A stretch of DNA of 64,000 bases from CAXSBR01 sp964252015 (GTDB lineage Bacteria; Actinomycetota; Actinomycetes; Mycobacteriales; Jatrophihabitantaceae): NCBI GenBank assembly GCA_964252015.1, contig CAXULW010000014.1, positions 1 through 64,000 on the forward strand, written 5' to 3'. Below are positions 63,654 to 64,000 of the stretch, piece by piece (the stretch's first letter is position 1; every line of letters starts with the position of its first letter). The notes under the pieces are model-generated. The model had not been told where the DNA came from. It saw only the letters and a list, made by a program, of their open reading frames with translations, and ran no database searches. Made by a program: the position numbers and the translations under genes.

Positions 63654-64000
63654 TCAGACCCCGGCCGGCACCATGGTGTCGCCCCGTACCACCGACTCCA
63701 GGAACTCCGCGGTCAGATCGGGCGGGAGCCCGGCCGAGTCCGCGGCCACCGACGTTACGGCCCGGGTGGTAGTGGAGCGGGTGAAGTCGGCCCGGCCGCG
63801 GGCCAGGTTCGGCCCCACCGCCTCGGCGGTCATCTCGAAGGTCACCCGCGCCTGTTCGTCCTTGATGTACTCGCGGCTCAACAGCCGGCCGTGGACGACG
63901 ACCGGCTGACCTTTACGCAGCGAGCTGGCGACGTTGGCGGCCATCTCCTGCCAGCAGGTGACCGTGAGAAACAGCCGGTTGCCGTCAACGTGACGGCCAG
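63654..64000 (-). CDS. ssb: Single-stranded DNA-binding protein, 5' end outside window
   Basis: C-terminal ~115 residues of an OB-fold single-stranded DNA-binding protein; the frame is open at the right edge. RLFLTVTCWQEMAANVASSL, then KGQPVVVHGRLLSREYIKD, are the SSB core strands. The tail ends VVRGDTMVPAGV and lacks the acidic DDDIPF-like tip that binds partner proteins, so this is probably the accessory, short-tailed SSB found in many actinobacteria. The ATG at 63944 is internal. Confidence 0.85.
   Translation of the reverse strand, partial: GRHVDGNRLFLTVTCWQEMAANVASSLRKGQPVVVHGRLLSREYIKDEQARVTFEMTAEAVGPNLARGRADFTRSTTTRAVTSVAADSAGLPPDLTAEFLESVVRGDTMVPAGV

Overview
The window is high-GC chromosomal DNA from an actinomycete. 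The signs are the complete GlgE trehalose/alpha-glucan pathway, the clpX-clpP2-clpP1-tig cluster with two ClpP paralogues, DUF222/HNH (13E12-type) endonucleases, an Rv2466c-type mycothiol-linked DsbA protein, a CtaJ-like oxidase subunit, a DivIVA-type coiled-coil protein, and frequent GTG/TTG starts with four-base stop/start overlaps. The species cannot be fixed from the sequence. No rRNA, prophage, insertion sequence or CRISPR array was seen, and the gene content reads as core chromosome.

Layout. 1-2.6 kb: the end of a DUF222/HNH gene, an enoyl-CoA hydratase and a lone ABC ATPase. 2.9-15.7 kb: glycogen/trehalose block with glgX, glgP (opposite strand), then glgE-treS-pep2-glgB as a tight operon. 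Debranching and phosphorolysis (GlgX, GlgP) make maltooligosaccharides and glucose-1-phosphate. TreS and Pep2 turn trehalose into maltose-1-phosphate, GlgE polymerises it and GlgB branches the product. 15.3-20.4 kb: an MFS transporter whose frame runs antisense into glgB, a pirin behind a MarR-like operator, and an S9 peptidase. 20.5-24.1 kb: a YbbN-like protein, a 6PGDH-like oxidoreductase, and an acyl-CoA mutase large subunit with the residues typical of isobutyryl-CoA mutase. 24.1-32.1 kb: aldo/keto reductase, DUF222/HNH, MarR, glutaryl-CoA-type dehydrogenase, DUF2127, MeaB, thiolase and methylmalonyl-CoA epimerase. This, with the mutase, forms a branched-chain and odd-chain acyl-CoA catabolism neighbourhood. 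32.2-42.3 kb: DivIVA-like protein, two small unknown genes, valS, clpX, clpP2, clpP1 and tig. 42.4-42.7 kb: tRNA-Pro(TGG) and tRNA-Gly(TCC). 42.7-50.2 kb: SpoIIE-type phosphatase, a low-complexity protein, rpiB, a CtaG-like protein, DUF952, a DsbA-like protein and pepN. 50.3-55.4 kb: DUF4282, DUF5130, CtaJ-like, amidase, HNH, MscS channel and truncated haemoglobin. 55.4-64 kb: a two-component system divergent from a DUF5666 protein, a second GH13 enzyme, then an unknown gene, a thioesterase, ettA and an incomplete ssb.

The most unusual features are non-coding. A family of 40-bp palindromic elements occurs five times at three gene boundaries. Short tandem repeats lengthen the ends of several unrelated housekeeping enzymes, including a poly-aspartate tail on trigger factor. 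Three regulatory sites look credible: a pirin operator, OmpR-type direct repeats between the response regulator and the DUF5666 gene, and a ClgR-like site upstream of clpP1.
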